Source: Brachypodium distachyon
Taxonomy: Eukaryota > Streptophyta > Magnoliopsida > Poales > Poaceae
Direction: 5' to 3'
NCBI RefSeq assembly: GCF_000005505.3
Contig: NC_016131.3
Location: 25,473,001 to 25,537,000 of the forward strand
DNA: 64,000 nt
The position numbers were made by a program, and so were the translations under genes. Below the pieces are notes generated by a model. It was not told the DNA's origin and ran no database searches. It saw only the letters and a program-made list of their open reading frames with translations. Shown here in pieces: positions 11,802 to 26,100 of the stretch. The first letter of the stretch is position 1, and each line of letters starts with the position of its first letter.

Positions 11802-13754
11802 ATGTACACATGGGCAAATAATCGATTCAGCTGGACGATATGCATGCATGATGTATTGATGAATTGAGCTTGAGCTAGCTAGAGATTAACTAGAGCTGGC
11901 CTGATCTTGAGATCAACCTAGCAGAGGATTTTGTTAGTCGTTAGCTAAAGTAAGATTATCTTACCAGTATGATACAAACTTGAGCTAGCTCGAATCTATA
12001 TACCTCTCTCTTGGCCAGCAAATTAGATAGTAGTAGTACATTAGTCCAACATGTTGGACTTCACACACACTCGAAAAAGACTTGCCAAAGTGAACTTTGT
12101 TACCAGCTCCAGTCCATCAGCCGGTGATTAGCAACGATCCCAGGTGCAGTGACAATCTTACCACAGGTCCATGAGCTGACGTGGAGGACTGTGCTCACCA
12201 TCAATCACCACCACCAGTAACCCATCCGTCCATGGCGCCACCACAGAATCACAGATGGCCACCAGATGGGGGCCATGGCCGATGGAGGACACGTGGGGGC
12301 ACCAGTAGGGGGCCCACTCTGCAGAGAGTTGCATCGATGAGCAGGGCAACCCTGACACAGTCGCTGCTGCCTCCCCAAAGCCGTTTCCGGTTCAGACACG
12401 CCCCTCCTGTGGGTCAAACCTCGCCACACTCACCAGGGCCCACCCCACAGAGAGCTGGGTTGGGATCTCCTGCGGTTGAGAACTTGAAACGAGGAGCCAA
12501 ACGATGCAAACCAGAGTCTCAGGTGATGAAGATGGGACACCAGCTTCAGCTAAGCTCAGTCACAGAGGATCCAGCTTCACCTTGGTGAATCCACACTGCC
12601 ATCAGTAACAAGAGTAAAAATAATTTTTGTCACAGGATTTCAGTTTTATACTCTAGTAGTACTGACAATGAGGAGGAGAGTGAGCAGGGAGAATTTATTT
12701 TAGGTTTATTTTATTTGAAGTGTTTGAGTCTTTTTAAGAGGGTGAAAGTCTGTGCCTGCAATGACCATCCCAGAAAGATGGTTTTGGATTCTTCCTAGTT
12801 TTACTAAGCTTTTTTAAGTTCTAAAAGATAAGCTTCACTAATCTAATTCAGAGTGGCATTTGTATTCGTTTGTCTGTGGCCTATGCACATGGCATTGTAA
12901 TCCCAAAAGACTCTGATGGCCTGGACTGAGCTCTCTAGCTCACTAGACCCTCTATAAAGTTTTTTTCTTCTTACTCGACACCTCCAGAAGTTCATCACTC
13001 ACCCAAAAAAAAAAAAGAAGTTCATCACTCATGAGTTCTCTTATCATTATTCTAGGGTCATTTCTGCTTCTTTGCCTATGTGCTATCATGAGTTGTGTAT
13101 CATGGAAAAGGCAGAGGTTAGAATGACAAGTGCACGGTATGAACAGTGGCTTATCATCAAGATTACACCACTCATCTTCTCTGCAAGTTTCATTCTCAGG
13201 AATAAAATCCCACACAGCAAGCACCTGGTGCATTTTTTTCTCCATGGCAATAATAACTGACCTTTATGTCCAGCAGAAGCATCATTACCTCCTGTCATCC
13301 TTTTTGCCTATTCCCTCTACATCTCACTAACAAGAAGTCATTACTACACACGAGAAAAGAAAAGAGAGCTATGCTAAGCATAAGCAGGACACACACACCC
13401 TGAACCCTATCACCTGTTATCTTCCTTTACCCCAGTTAGTAGCACTAGCTCACAAGTCAGACTACTACAAAACTGGAACTGGGAGCCTCTGCGAAAGCTA
13501 GTTAGCACCGAATGGAGCAAAACCTAGGGACTAATTAAGTTAATTAAAATAGAATATCGATTCAGAAGGATGAAAGAGAGATGGACAAGTGTGGAAAGGT
13601 ATGATTCCTTTCCAATCCCATCACATCCCTAGGCTGCATGCATGGATGATGCTGATGGCCCTCCCTAATGAAACCCCCCAAACCTACCTTAATGCCACTG
13701 TTCACCATTCATTACAGGGAATAATTGTCCCCTTCCATCGCCATCTTCCTCCCT

Positions 13755-13766
13755 CCATATATTAAT
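13755..13766 (+). promoter_or_regulatory. TATA-like box of the bHLH gene
   Basis: CCATATATTAAT lies about 180 bp upstream of the start codon at 13939 and is followed by a CT-rich leader, as in many grass promoters. The position is plausible but untested. Confidence 0.4.
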
Positions 13767-13938
13767 CCCTGATTCCCCTCACCTTGGACAGCAACACCTT
13801 CTTCCCTTTCTCTCTCTCTGTAGACACTACTGCTCTCTTTTGCTGTGTTTCCTAGGGATTCACAGGCAAAGGCCATTAAGGCAAAGCAAGAAGGGAGAAG
13901 AAAGAAACCTGAGGTGAAGAAGCAGAGAAGGGGGGGAA

Positions 13939-15238
13939 ATGGAGCTGGATGAGCAGGCATTCTTGGAGGAGCTCTTCTCCCTGAGGAGGGACGCCGCCTG
14001 GGAGTGCAATGCCATGCCCATGGGGGACTTCTTCTCCCCGGGCTGCGGCGCCGCCGCCATGGACTGCTTCCAGGAGCGGCACCAGCCCACCGTCAGCGTG
14101 CTCCCGACCTTCACGGCTTCCTACGACCACCCGCATCCGCCGCCGCCACCGCAGCAGCAGCCGGGGTTCGACTACCTCAGCGAGGTCTACGGCAGCAGCG
14201 GCGTCGTCCCCTTCAGCTCCGGCGGCGGCGAGTACGGCGGCGACATGGGGTTTCTTGATGTTATGGAGCCCAAGGTGGCAGCGCCCATGGCGGCGGAGGT
14301 CGTCGGCGCCTGCAAGGTGGAGCCCGGGCTGGCGGACGGCGGCGCGTTCAGCGCAGGCCCGCCGGCGCCGGCGTCGAGGAAGAAGAGGGTGGAAGGCATG
14401 CCTTCCAAGAACCTCATGGCCGAGCGCCGCCGCCGCAAGCGCCTCAACGACCGCCTCTCCATGCTCCGCTCCGTGGTTCCCAAGATCAGCAAGGTCAGCA
14501 AATCACTCCCCAAACAACACGAGATAGCAAAGTAATCTTGGGCACAATGGAAGTAAAATGAGGTGTTTTTCTTGGTGGAAATGGAACAGATGGACAGGAC
14601 GTCGATCCTGGGGGACACGATCGACTACATGAAGGAGCTGCTGGAGAGGATCCGGCAGCTGCAGGAGGAGATGGAGCAGGAGGGAGCACCGGAGACGGCG
14701 CCGGCGCCGGCGCTGCTGAGCGTGTTCCGGCGGGAGCAGAACCCCAACGAGATGCTGGCGAGGAACACCCCAAAGTTCGAGGTGGAGCGGAAGGAGAAAG
14801 ACGACACCAGGGTCGAGATCTACTGCGCCGCCAAGCCTGGACTGCTGCTGTCCACTGTGAGCACGCTGGACACCCTCGGCCTCGACATCCAGCAGTGCGT
14901 CGTCAGCTGCTTCAACGACTTCGCCATGCACGCCTCCTGCTCCGAGGTAGAGCTCCCAACGACCCATCCATCCATGGATGCGTCTGTCTTCTTCAGCTTC
15001 AGCTGCATATGCATCATCATCAGCAAGTTCTTGTGATAAGTTTTAGCTGCAGATTTGCAGACAAGTTTTGTCTTTGGCTGATTGATTGTCTCTTAGCTGC
15101 AAATTGGAGAGGAATTCTTGTACTGGTTGATTGATTTGAGTTGGGTGTTGGGTGCAGATGCAGAGGGAGATGATCACCACGGAGGTGATAAAGCAGGAGC
15201 TGTACAAGAACGCCGGCTATGGAGGCGGCTGCTTGTAG
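13939..15238 (+). CDS. bHLH093/bHLH061-type (NFL) transcription factor
   Basis: Nuclear bHLH transcription factor. Exons 13939-14493, 14590-14946 and 15158-15238 give 330 aa, all in phase 0. The N terminus [17 protein letters not shown] matches the conserved acidic start of this subgroup. The bHLH spans about residues 157-210 with basic region [16 protein letters not shown], and the first intron falls exactly after VVPKISK, as in homologues. A C-terminal ACT-like domain covers about 258-302 ([18 protein letters not shown] and [11 protein letters not shown]). The protein ends [10 protein letters not shown], matching the Arabidopsis bHLH093 C terminus. Arabidopsis bHLH093 (NFL) promotes flowering through gibberellin; a similar role here is inference. 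The middle of the N-terminal half is low-complexity and weakly conserved, as in the family. Confidence 0.92.
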
Positions 15239-15318
15239 AGACGAAGAAGAAGCAGCAGTTCGATGAGCTTCAGCAGGAACCGTGATAAATAAAAAAGCAG
15301 CAGCATCAGTAGTGTTAG

Positions 15319-15340
15319 TAGCAGCAGCAGCAGCAGCAGT
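15319..15340 (+). repeat. AGC/CAG microsatellite in 3' UTR
   Basis: A short run of AGC units lies within a wider AGC/AGT-rich tract (about 15287-15365), just downstream of the bHLH stop codon. Confidence 0.7.
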
Positions 15341-15965
15341 GTTAGCAGTAGCAAGCAGCAGTAGTGGAAAAGGGCTTGTTGGGCAGATAGATTTGGGAGG
15401 CCTTTCTGGCAAATCATCATAACGGATGTTGCTGTTTAAACAAAAGCTCTCCGGTGCCTTTCTAATGAATCATGACTGATGATCCCCTCGCACTTTTTTC
15501 TCCTCCCCCAATTCTTTAACCATGTTCATCATCAGCTCAGTTCCCTGTATCAGCTTTCAGGGTTTCAGCATTGTGAGGTGTGCTGCTCCTGTTCTTCACA
15601 TGGGAGATCAGCTGAATCATGTTGTAAAAGCCACTTACATGCCACTAGCTCTTGCTTTGCTCCCATCTTTACTGATGATGAAGAAGACATGGATGATGGA
15701 TGGATGATTGGGACATTGCACGGAAAGAAAAAGGAGAAAGTCTCTCCTCTTTTTTTGTCTAGGATGAGGAAAAGATTCACCACGTAAGCAGATCAGTGGC
15801 GTTTGTCCTATCTCTTGGCCTTCATCCCAGGATGAGGCTGGGGACCAATTAACTAAATCCTCGAGCAGATGAGCGGGGCTAACCACCATTTGACCCCTAA
15901 ATTGCATTGTCTAGCCAAAGAGACAAAGATCGATGTCGGTAGCAGTCTGCACAGTTCAGTTTTTT

Positions 15966-16128
15966 CTTCAGCTACTCTGGATATCTAATGTTTCCCTAAC
16001 TAAACAGGTGTCTGAATGTTGTATTTTGTAATGTCCTAAAGGTCTCACTTTTCTTCATCTACTCTGAATTTCTAATGTCGCCTAACTAGAAAGGTTCAGA
16101 ATTTTGTAATGCCCTAAAGAGACCACTT
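15966..16128. repeat. tandem duplication, unit about 80 bp
   Basis: Two adjacent diverged copies share CTACTCTG, TCTAATGT, CCTAACTA, TTTTGTAATG and CCTAAAG in order (about 15966-16050 and 16051-16128). No coding potential is seen. Confidence 0.6.
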
Positions 16129-17171
16129 TTGCAGGTACAGTCCACTGCCAAACTAATTTTGAGTTTTGCGTGCCGCCTCAGGTTGGTTCATGCAGAAAGT
16201 CGGTCAATCTAAACTCCAGAGTTTGTACTCTTGCTGGCATGGCAACGTTCCAGGCCGAGAACAAAAACATGACCCTTTTCAGAACAACAGTAAAAAAAGA
16301 TAGCAATGAAGATAAGAGTTGAGAAATCAGAAGCGAATGCAACTGCTTTGCAATGGGATGGATTGTCCATGGATGGGCAGGGCTGACGGCTCGGCGTAGC
16401 CATGATGCAGCTGGCTGTTGACGCCATGACGAGTGCCAAGTCTCTCTCGCCATGTTCTTGTTGGAACCATCTCTCTTGGGGATGTGGCATGGCTGCATTG
16501 CACTTGCCCATCCATCAGGAGATGACCCGGGCAGAGAAATGCATGTGGGGAAGACGTGTACTAGAAGAGCAAACGTTTGGAATCCTCCAGAATTTACAGG
16601 TTATATAGCAAGATGAAAAGAAAATATATACAACACGAGAAAATTCAGAGGGCGGTAGGAGTGGGGTACCTTACTATTGTTTGTGATTCAACCAGCACTC
16701 TACACAATCCGGTGCCATGCCAAGATTGAGGCTTCCAAGGGTCAGTTTAGAGTTGTAGTGCTACTCCATGCTGTAGAATTTAGTTGGACCTTCAGAGTAT
16801 ATTTTACACCACATAGTTGATTGATTGAGCCCACATGCCTAGCAAATTTGGGGCTTGTAATTAGGCAAGCCTGTTTAATGGCTTAGTTGTGTCTTCTGTG
16901 CGATCATAAGCCCATAAAAATCACTCAAAATATCGAGATAACGGCAAAACTTTCTTGGTGATAGAAGATCATATGCTCGTGGGGAAATTGCAAAATGCCG
17001 AAGGAGTATGTTTAGTGGATAACAATGGCAGATAGTGACAGGAACAAGCCAGCTACAGAACCGGTAGAAAAAAATAACCGCTAGCTGCCTTTACTTCCTG
17101 TCGACCTCATACAAGTCATAGAGAACAGATACATCAGCACTGGGGGTGGGGGTGAGTAGAGACCTGTCAGA

Positions 17172-20100
17172 TTAGAACCAAGGCATCCACCAGATGTACA
17201 TCTTGCCAAGGTTTTTGTGCGAAACTGCTTCAGCAATTAGGCGCCGCGCTTGGCCTTCCACAGAAAGTGGCAGAGAGGGAGCAGCATTGACGCCTACGAC
17301 GACTCCCTGGAGCCTCTCCGTGATGTTAGAGATAGCCCTCTGAACCAAGCAAAACAAGACACATCAGAAGAGCGATGCAGTTGATGTCAATTAAATACTC
17401 CGCTAGATTGATAATGCATACAGTGGACTGGAGCAAAATTGATAATACCTGAGCATGTGGATTCCGGACTTCCACTCCGCTAGATTTATGGGATTTGGTC
17501 CACTCAACTAGTGGATCATGGATAAAGGTCTCAAGAACGGTCATGAGTGCCTCCTTGTGAGTCCTGAGAACCGATAGAGTAATTTCACAGACTTTCAGAA
17601 AGACACCTTCATATCCAGCGATGCCCAAGCCATCAATCATGTTCTGCAATTACAAATACAGCAAGCCCATGTTAATACTTGTTACTAAAATCCGACCCTT
17701 TTTTTTTGCATAATCTGCCGACAAAAACTGCTAGACCGATTTCACTACTTACTTGTGTAAGCCTAAATGGCACCACCTCAGGCTTCTCAAGCTGCAAACC
17801 TTTATCAAACAAGCAACTGAAATCCACATGAACACAGTCCCCAGTTGTCGAGTCGAAGAGGATGTTTTCACCGTGTCTGTCACCAAGCCCAACAATATGC
17901 CCAACCATTGACCAAACTGCAGTGGTATGTGCATATGCCACTCTGGCACGAAACCATGCAGCTGGTTCAGAGAATGTCATCAAGAACCATTTGTGGAAAA
18001 CTGGGGGGAACATTGGAAGGATTTTAGTTTTCAGCATCACATCTTCATGAATTTTACTAGCATGACAAACATCATATATCCTCTTGATATGCGCGTTGGT
18101 TTTCACCCTGTCATACTTCCCACAAGTTATATAGATGTCCTGAAGAATTTGCCGAAGACCACGAGTGTTGGGCACCCATTCTACCATTCCACAATCTTCT
18201 GTAAGTGGAACCACAGCGAAGGTTCTGATATAAAGCTTTCTCCTGCGGCTCTCAGGTACTTTGGAGAGGAGACGGTTGATCATGGCATTGAACTCCATCA
18301 TGCGTGCATCCTTCCTAAGATCATCCTTTGGTTTGCATAGAAATGGGCGAGGAACTCCATCACTTCCGAGGAACACGACCTGATGTTTAAATGACCATGC
18401 TTGTCAGTTACCATTAGCCTAGTGAACTATGACTAGTTAGTCACTTAGTCCCTTATAAATTAAAATAAATCATCAAGGGCAAATCTGTACTCTTCCTCAA
18501 AGGGCAAATCTGTACTCAAGTGTGTAAATAAGTGATCTGGACCCTTGATAACTCCTAATCTCCCACATCATATCACCCACACTATCATGTGTTCACTAGA
18601 CGACAAAATCTATGACTATTTTCGAACACAAACTTCAGTAGGCCTAGAAAGTTGCTGCTTCTCAAACAAGGGTAATTATCAAGCAAGGCAATCTTTTGTG
18701 GGTGTGTGCATACCTTCTTTGGTTTCTGAAGAGAGGAAAGGATCTCTGCATCGTCGGCTATTCCAGCTATCGTAGGATGCTCTGAGACTGAAAAGGGGTG
18801 AAAACTAGATTGATCTGACATATTTGAGTCGTATGATGGCAGGGTTACAGTTAGAGCCTGCTGGACAGGTAAGATAATTCCTAGTGGCATCATTCGTTTC
18901 AACGCACTGAACTCTGTTGAGATATTTATTGCCCTTGCCTTGGGCTGCCCTGGATGAAAACACAGCTTAATCAGATGTTCTATTAAAGAAGGAAACTGAA
19001 CAAACAGTGCACCATTGTCACTCCCACGCCGACAGCTCTTCTTTGCTGATTGTAATATTTCTGCGGCAGCATCTCGTCTTGCAGAAACTGTTGACTTTGA
19101 CAATGCAGCCATCATCCAAAGTGCTTGCTGAGGGTATGCCTGTAAAACAGACGTGATAATGCGTTTGACAGATTTGACAACTTCAGCATTCTGATGACAG
19201 ATGCGAGATATCAACTGAGACAGCACAGTTAGCCACTGATAAGTTGGCAGATCCTTCAAGCACCCACGCATGATGCCTATCATCTGCAATGAGATACATC
19301 TCTTACACGGATCAAAACAATGGAGAAAAATGTGAAACAAAAATTTACCCTAAAGTTTTTATAAAAATAAAACTTACCCTATGATGAATGTTTTTCATTG
19401 CATCGGAGGAAGCTTGGTTGTATATGTTTCCAAATTCAAACCAAAGAGTAAGTAGTCGTGGTAGTGCTTGGAAAAGATTCTTGTGTCCTTTGTGAAGTCC
19501 TTTTGCATAACACAGTGCGACAGTTGGAAGTGAATCCCACCAAGGCTTCTCTTCAGCTGGGGCCTTTGAAGAGCCAGCAGAGCTAGGAGGGACAGCTACA
19601 ACCCCAGATGTGAATCTTTTATCTTCCTGGCGCTTCCTGGCATCAACAAGCAAATCGTCCAAAAACTTGGCCATGCAGAAGAAACCCTTTTCCCACTTGG
19701 GCCGCAACTCTGTTACTCTATTGTAGTGAGATTTGATATCCTCACTCTGTTTTTGCCCTGTGTTGTGGATCCATCTAGTATAAAGAAGAAGGGTTTTAGA
19801 TACATCTGGATTCTCTTTTGATGCTTGTGTCGCAGAGACAGGTGCATTTGGTAAAGCAAGAGAAAGGCTACAAAGAGAAGAAAGGACAGCATTTCCCAAA
19901 ACCTCTGCAGGCATGTTCAGAAGTGTTTGCTGAAGTTCAGCTATAGCGCTATCAGATTTCCGTATATTCCAGAGGTGTTTTGCCTTCTCCATGTGAGCAT
20001 TAGGAGCACCTGAAGCATCTGCTTCCAGTATTGCATGGTGGGCTGTCTCATAATGACCTGCCAAGCGGCAGAGCTTAGCATACTGAAGCCAGCAGTTCCC

Positions 20101-23100
20101 AACTTGAGCATTCATATGACTCAGATTATAAACCATTCTTCGGAAAGCAAGCAAAGGCTCCCTTGCCCACAGAGAGGATTGTGTACATCTAAGACGGTTT
20201 TCCCAGTCTGTTGTTAATTTAAGAAAATTTGGATCATCTGCACGGAATGATTTATCAAGAAATGACTCATCTCCCAGCAGGGTGTTGAAGTCTTCCAGCT
20301 CGCATAGCATGTGCAGCTTTACAACATAAGGATATGCACGCATGTATGAGTCCATGCCTGCTGCAGCCAATGGTACAAGCAATGCTTGCTTGGACTGGGC
20401 AATCTTTTCAGCAACCATATACTGATCTTTGTTCATCATTGCCTTGAATATCTTAGCAAGACCCATGTCAAAAGAAGCATTGTTCTCAGAAGTGCTGCAC
20501 ACCAGACCTTTGTCCGCCTCAGGTAGGTACTCATCCATGAGATCCCATCTCCCTAATCTCCAAGCTGCTTGTACTCCTTGCATGCACCAAGTTTTCTTAT
20601 ACTGAGGTATCCTGTACACCAAACCATCCACATGTGCGACCATGGCTTGAAGGTGGCACATGTTTAGAAAACAATTGAGGACATCACAATGTCTATGGAC
20701 AGAATCAGGTTCCATTTGCAAGGCCTGTTCACTTAGTGTTAGCACTTCAGCCCAATTTCCAGCTTTCTCATTGATGATAAGTTGATCTTGTAGGTTTGAT
20801 GATTTCCTCAGATTAGCTAAACCTAAGAGACCATCAGGCTCATCCAATCCACCATATATTTCCATCAGAAAAGAGATGTCATCATCTGAAAAAGTGCCAC
20901 TACATTCTGCAGCTGGATTGGAGGACCCAGATTTCTCTCGGACATGAGATTCAAAATATGTTAGAGCACGGGCATAAGCTTGACATCTAAAAGATGTTTT
21001 AGCCAGAGTAACTTTAGGTATAGCAGCCAACAGCTCAGCAACATTGCTACACTGCACTAGTAATTGATCTTGGACATAAATAGAATGGGAGTGGTTTTCC
21101 TCTTTCGATTTACCTGCCTCCTTTCCAGCCATGACATGACTAGGCTGGGATAGAGCGATTTCCTGTTTGAGGTCATCAACCCATTGCCCAAGATTATCAA
21201 GTAACGTGAAGATAGCTTGAATACAAACCTCACTCTGTCCCTGAGTGATTCCATGAACAATAGCCTCACTACTTTCTGAAGCAGCTGCATTGAGAACAGA
21301 CAAGATTTCCTCGGTAATACTTTGGCGAGCCTCTGGGGTTCCATAGCAAACAACATTTAAAACCAAGTAAGGTAGGAGATACAGCGCAGTTGGCATGTCA
21401 TACCGAATAATTCCCCGGCATGCACTGAAAATACCACAACGCGACCCAGTTGCATGTGACGTCAACTTTCTAATCCAGTAATATAGCCACCTTCTAAAAG
21501 ACATTGTTGGGCGGTATATTGAGCTGGGTAAAGCAGCATCATTCACGTTAGGAAGCTGAAATCTTGATGTCAAGCACGGTGCGATTATTTCCTTAACATA
21601 ACCAGAAAAACGTCCCCACAACTTCTGGCCCCTTTTGCTCGTCTCACAACTACTTGGGTCATTCCCGTTATCTTCGTTAGGTAAAGATTGACAGCCTGCC
21701 AATTTTAGCAGCTCTTGAATAGCGAAGGCAGCAGAATCTTGTACCATAGTGTCAGAAGCAGCTCTGAATGCCCTTGCAAGATGCTTGTGGATCAACTCAA
21801 ATATAAGATCATCGTCTGAACATTCAATCTTAAAGCGCTCAGATGAAATTACCTTAAACTTAGCAGGATCAACTGCGCCCAGTGCACCAAGACAATCTGC
21901 ACAAACCAGTTTCAATCTCTGGCCAACAGTTGTCCTTGATTCCTCAGCACAACCTTTAAGTAAAGTCATAATTAAAGCGCTTATTACATCCAAATCAGCA
22001 ACATCTTCACCAATTATAAGGGCAGTAATATCCTCCCTTCTGGTCTTGAGTAACTTACTCAACTCACATGCTACCATGTACCGCACATTCAAGCTCTCGT
22101 GATTAAGACCATCAACAGCATCCTTTAGATGATCTTGCAGAGTCATTATTCCTCTGGCTTCCTGTATTACTTTGTTTACTCCTGACAAAGATGGTAAGCT
22201 AGGCAACAGCGGCAATTCACGTATATGTTGTTTAAGCAAGATACTGTTTTTCAGAACAAGTTCTTCTAAGATTTCAACAATTTTGCTCAGGTGCGCAAAA
22301 GGGCATTCTCTGCATCTTTCTAAAGACGGAATGAAAGCAGCTACAACTTGAGACATGACATACTTGATACTGGTCGGCGATACCTCAGTCAATTGCTTTA
22401 TGAAAAAATGTAACACGTCAAGACCATCCATTTGAAGAGCTTCCTTATCAATGGAAAAAATCAACAGAACCATAATCTTTGGTGCATGTGTGCTCAAATA
22501 AGGGCCCATCATCTCAACTAACTTCCGAATACGCTGGAGAGCTAGTTTTTGAAGCTTCGTGTCATCAGAACGAAGCATCTTCTTGTCAATGCTATTTAGA
22601 AGTCTGACAAAATCGTTCTTCAAAAACTCGGGAAGGGTGTCATTGCCTGTCAAAATTCTTGCGATATTCTGTATTGTTGGTGAAATTCTTGTTGTCCTGA
22701 AAATATACATCCATTACAGCTTGTTCAAAATTATGCCAAAATACCAAATAAAGTATATGGAGAACTGTGTGTATAATGAAAAGTTACCTTCTATCTGTCT
22801 CTGTCTGATCAGATTCCCCAGGAAAACAAACAATTTCATCAAGTAGTGCTGGCAAAGCAGCTGCAAATATCTCTTTGGTATCAGTTCCCGTTTCAGTGTG
22901 ATAAAACTGTAGAACAGATGGCAAATGCTGCCCGTCTTCATAAAAAAGAGTGAAAGAGAGAACTTTAGGCAATTGATTAACAATTAACGGTACTAGTCCA
23001 GTGTTTAGATGGTTTGCCAGTTCATCCAGAGTAATAACTACTTGGTCATTGTTTGGGTGAGACACGATAAGCTTTGGTATAACTGATGGAACCATTCTCC

Positions 23101-26100
23101 TAATCAGCTCTTCAGTCTTAACCCCAATAATAGCTTCAGCAAATTCACTAATCATTCTGGGATGAGTCAAAAGTCTAGATGACAGATAATCATACAGATT
23201 ATCTCTAACACGGAAGTGCTTCGAGAGGAAGACTTCTATTCCTCCTTCAAAACAGTAAATGCAGCATCTGTGAAGTAATCGTGATGTGGCCATCTTTATG
23301 ATGTGATCATGGTTATCAAGCTGAGCAATAAGCAATACAAATGAGCCAAAAAATACTTCTCCTTGAGTATCACTAGCCTTCATAATTGTAGCAGTTGATT
23401 CCAAAAGAGTCAGGAGAACGTGAGAATCTTCAGCTTCCGTGAAAGCATGCTTAATTTTGTCCAAGAAGTTAAGTTCTTTGGTCCCTCCATTCATTCCCAG
23501 CCCATCTGAAAACAAAATGTCCATGACACTATTTTCCAAAAAGCAGGATACTACACCAGAAAATGCATCTCTGACAGCTTTCAGTCCATGAAGTAGTAGA
23601 AAATCAATACATTTTACCCACTCAATTTTCGTCGCAAGTAGAACCTCCCTGCTAGAATGTCTCAATATTCGTGGCAAAACTTCAACCATAGAGATTGTAC
23701 ATTCTTTGGAAGTATCTGCATAGAGGAACTTGAAGAAAAGAAAGTGGGCCTTGGACATGTTAAGCTTGAAGTCGACATTCTCATCTTGTAATACTGCAAT
23801 GTCCACAACAGAAAGTTGCTCTTTAGTGTGAACGGCTCTGATATCACACCGAGGGCACCTGAAACCTCTTAAGAGAAGATCTGATGTCGAGACTGGTTGT
23901 CTAAAGTGTTTGTCCAAGAACAGCTTGCAATGATTCCCCACTTTGTCAGTGGCATTAGTGTTTCCATTTAAACAAGATAGAAAACCAAGTGAAAAGGCAA
24001 TACTTTTCCACACTTTCTCAAGTCCTAAAGTACCAACAGACCTGAAAAAAAAAACGTCTCAACGCCATCAGAGCTTGCAGAACTAGAATATCAAAAGAAG
24101 TGTGTTGTTGTTGTGAGCGAATTTGAATATTTATATTCCTCAGCCAAGGTGATGCCTTCAATAATATTTGGTAACCATGACCCAACAAGAACTTTATTGT
24201 TTTGTTCCGTAAAAAGCGTATAGTAGAAAATGCAAAATTGAAATCATGGAAAAAGAGGCACATTTACTCACTCGAGTTTCCTGAACATCACTCCAAGCAT
24301 CCTAGGGCCAGAGTACAGTACGATAATGGGTAGTGACATAAGAGCTTCATTTTGAACCTCCACAGTTTCACTATGCATAGCCAGTTCAAGGACTTCAAGG
24401 TCACATTCAGCATTCAATCTGTTGCTAATTGTAGCAATAACTTGTACCAAAAGGCATTTTAATTTCCAGTCTGAACATGCTTCAGCGGAAACATGGCCAT
24501 CAGACCACACCCATTTCACCAAGCTGATGAGATCAACGTATATTGAATGAATTAAATCGGCACTACTCTCACCAATCAACTGAGCGTCATTTCCAAGCAG
24601 TTTAATGTCTCCAGGATGAAAGGCTGCACAGACATTCAGATAAAAGTAAAGCATAAAATATGAAAGAAAGAGTCATAGATTCATGTAATCAGGAATGTTT
24701 GATCTGGCGTAAGATCAAAGCTACAAGGCTTATAAGCTTATGCTAGGACAACGGGAACAGCAGATCACGTATTCATAGTTACACCCTTCTCATATGCCTA
24801 AGTGCCCTTCCATGTTGTAGATGCCTTAATTCAGGGGAGGATTGAACTACCATTATGGTGAACAAGATAAAAGCCCAAGAAATTGCATAAAATAAGCGTA
24901 AGGTACACAAACAAGTTCGTAAACAAGAAAAACATGAAGCAAAAACTGGAGAAAGAATATTAAATACTAGCACATTTATTACAGCTCTTGCTAAATAAAT
25001 CAACCTAAGGTTTCAAACACACTTTCACTAATCTATAACTACACGTGTACAAAATGCAGAAGATGGAGGAAAACCTCACATTGGAGAAGCATTACAACAT
25101 GAAGAGCTTCAAGATATAGTGATATGTCAAAGGAAAACAAACATTTCTTGGTTGCCTGCATCAGTCAATAATGGTTAGGAAGTTAAAAAACGATGACAAG
25201 CTAAAATCAACTAACATCCAGATCTCATGATTTCCGCTACCTGTTTGCAGATCCAAGGGATCCAGGAGAGAACTTGCTTAGAAATTCTAATAAACAGACC
25301 TGTCTCTGGATTCACACCGAATGAAAGACAAAGAAGACTAAGCACTTGTATAGCAATGTCAGGCTCCAATGGATAAGCTTTGTGATTGTCAGGTGACAAG
25401 AACTTAATATGTGACTCTACTGACAGTCGAAAATCATAGGCATAATCATTTGCTACTTCATATCCAATGCCAGCAGAAAATTCAGTAGTGATAAATGAAC
25501 CAACAGAAAATCTTGATTCTGACATCTTTTGACGCTTCGAGGAATTATTTTCCTGGTTCTGAGCTATTCTTTTCTGGCCGGCTTTTGGCAACTCAAATCC
25601 TTCAGATTTTCTAAGAAAGCTGTTTTGATCATCATTGTCATCCACACATATAAAACTCCGACCAAATTTGTCAACAACCAATCTAATACATTCAATCAGT
25701 TTGTCGTAAGGCTTTGGCAAGTACAGCAATTTCAGAAGGATTTCTGGTTTCCATACTAGTGGGGAGCAGACCTTGACTATTCTCTTGTATGCACTACACA
25801 TTGCAGCCTGCCAAGAACTAGCGTTAGTAGGTGGGAGTACCCAAGAACCTGGAAAAGTCAAGTTAATAACCTGAAGCTCTGAACTTTTACTGGTCTGCAT
25901 TGCGCTTGCAAAAACATTGACAATGTCAACAGCCGTAGACTCAACAATGCAAGCAGGGCATGAAGAATGAAGAGCATGGAGGCAGGCACCCATTGAAAAG
26001 TCATAATCTGCATCTCTGCAGAAACGAAATAAAACGTAATGCTAATTTGACAATGTTTGTGCATAACAATATTCCCTTGTTATTTAGTAAACCATCTGAA

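Larger units (their letters stand above)
9900..13938. other. gene-poor interval and promoter of the bHLH gene
   Basis: No supported gene. The interval holds local duplications (10431-10631, 11668-11801). A GC-richer island at about 12140-12590 contains a 135-codon plus-strand ORF (12181-12588) with no recognisable domain. The last few hundred bases are pyrimidine-rich leader sequence before the bHLH start codon at 13939. Confidence 0.5.
15239..17171. other. 3' UTR of the bHLH gene and intergenic space
   Basis: The first 200-300 bp are likely 3' UTR, with a CAG/AGC-rich tract. The rest, up to the ATR stop codon at 17172, holds one local duplication (15966-16128) and no recognisable gene. The ATR 3' UTR occupies the right end. 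Confidence 0.5.

Noticed and set aside
12181..12588. 135-codon plus-strand ORF
   Set aside because: No domain, no splice structure and unusual composition; kept only as a finding about the GC-rich island.
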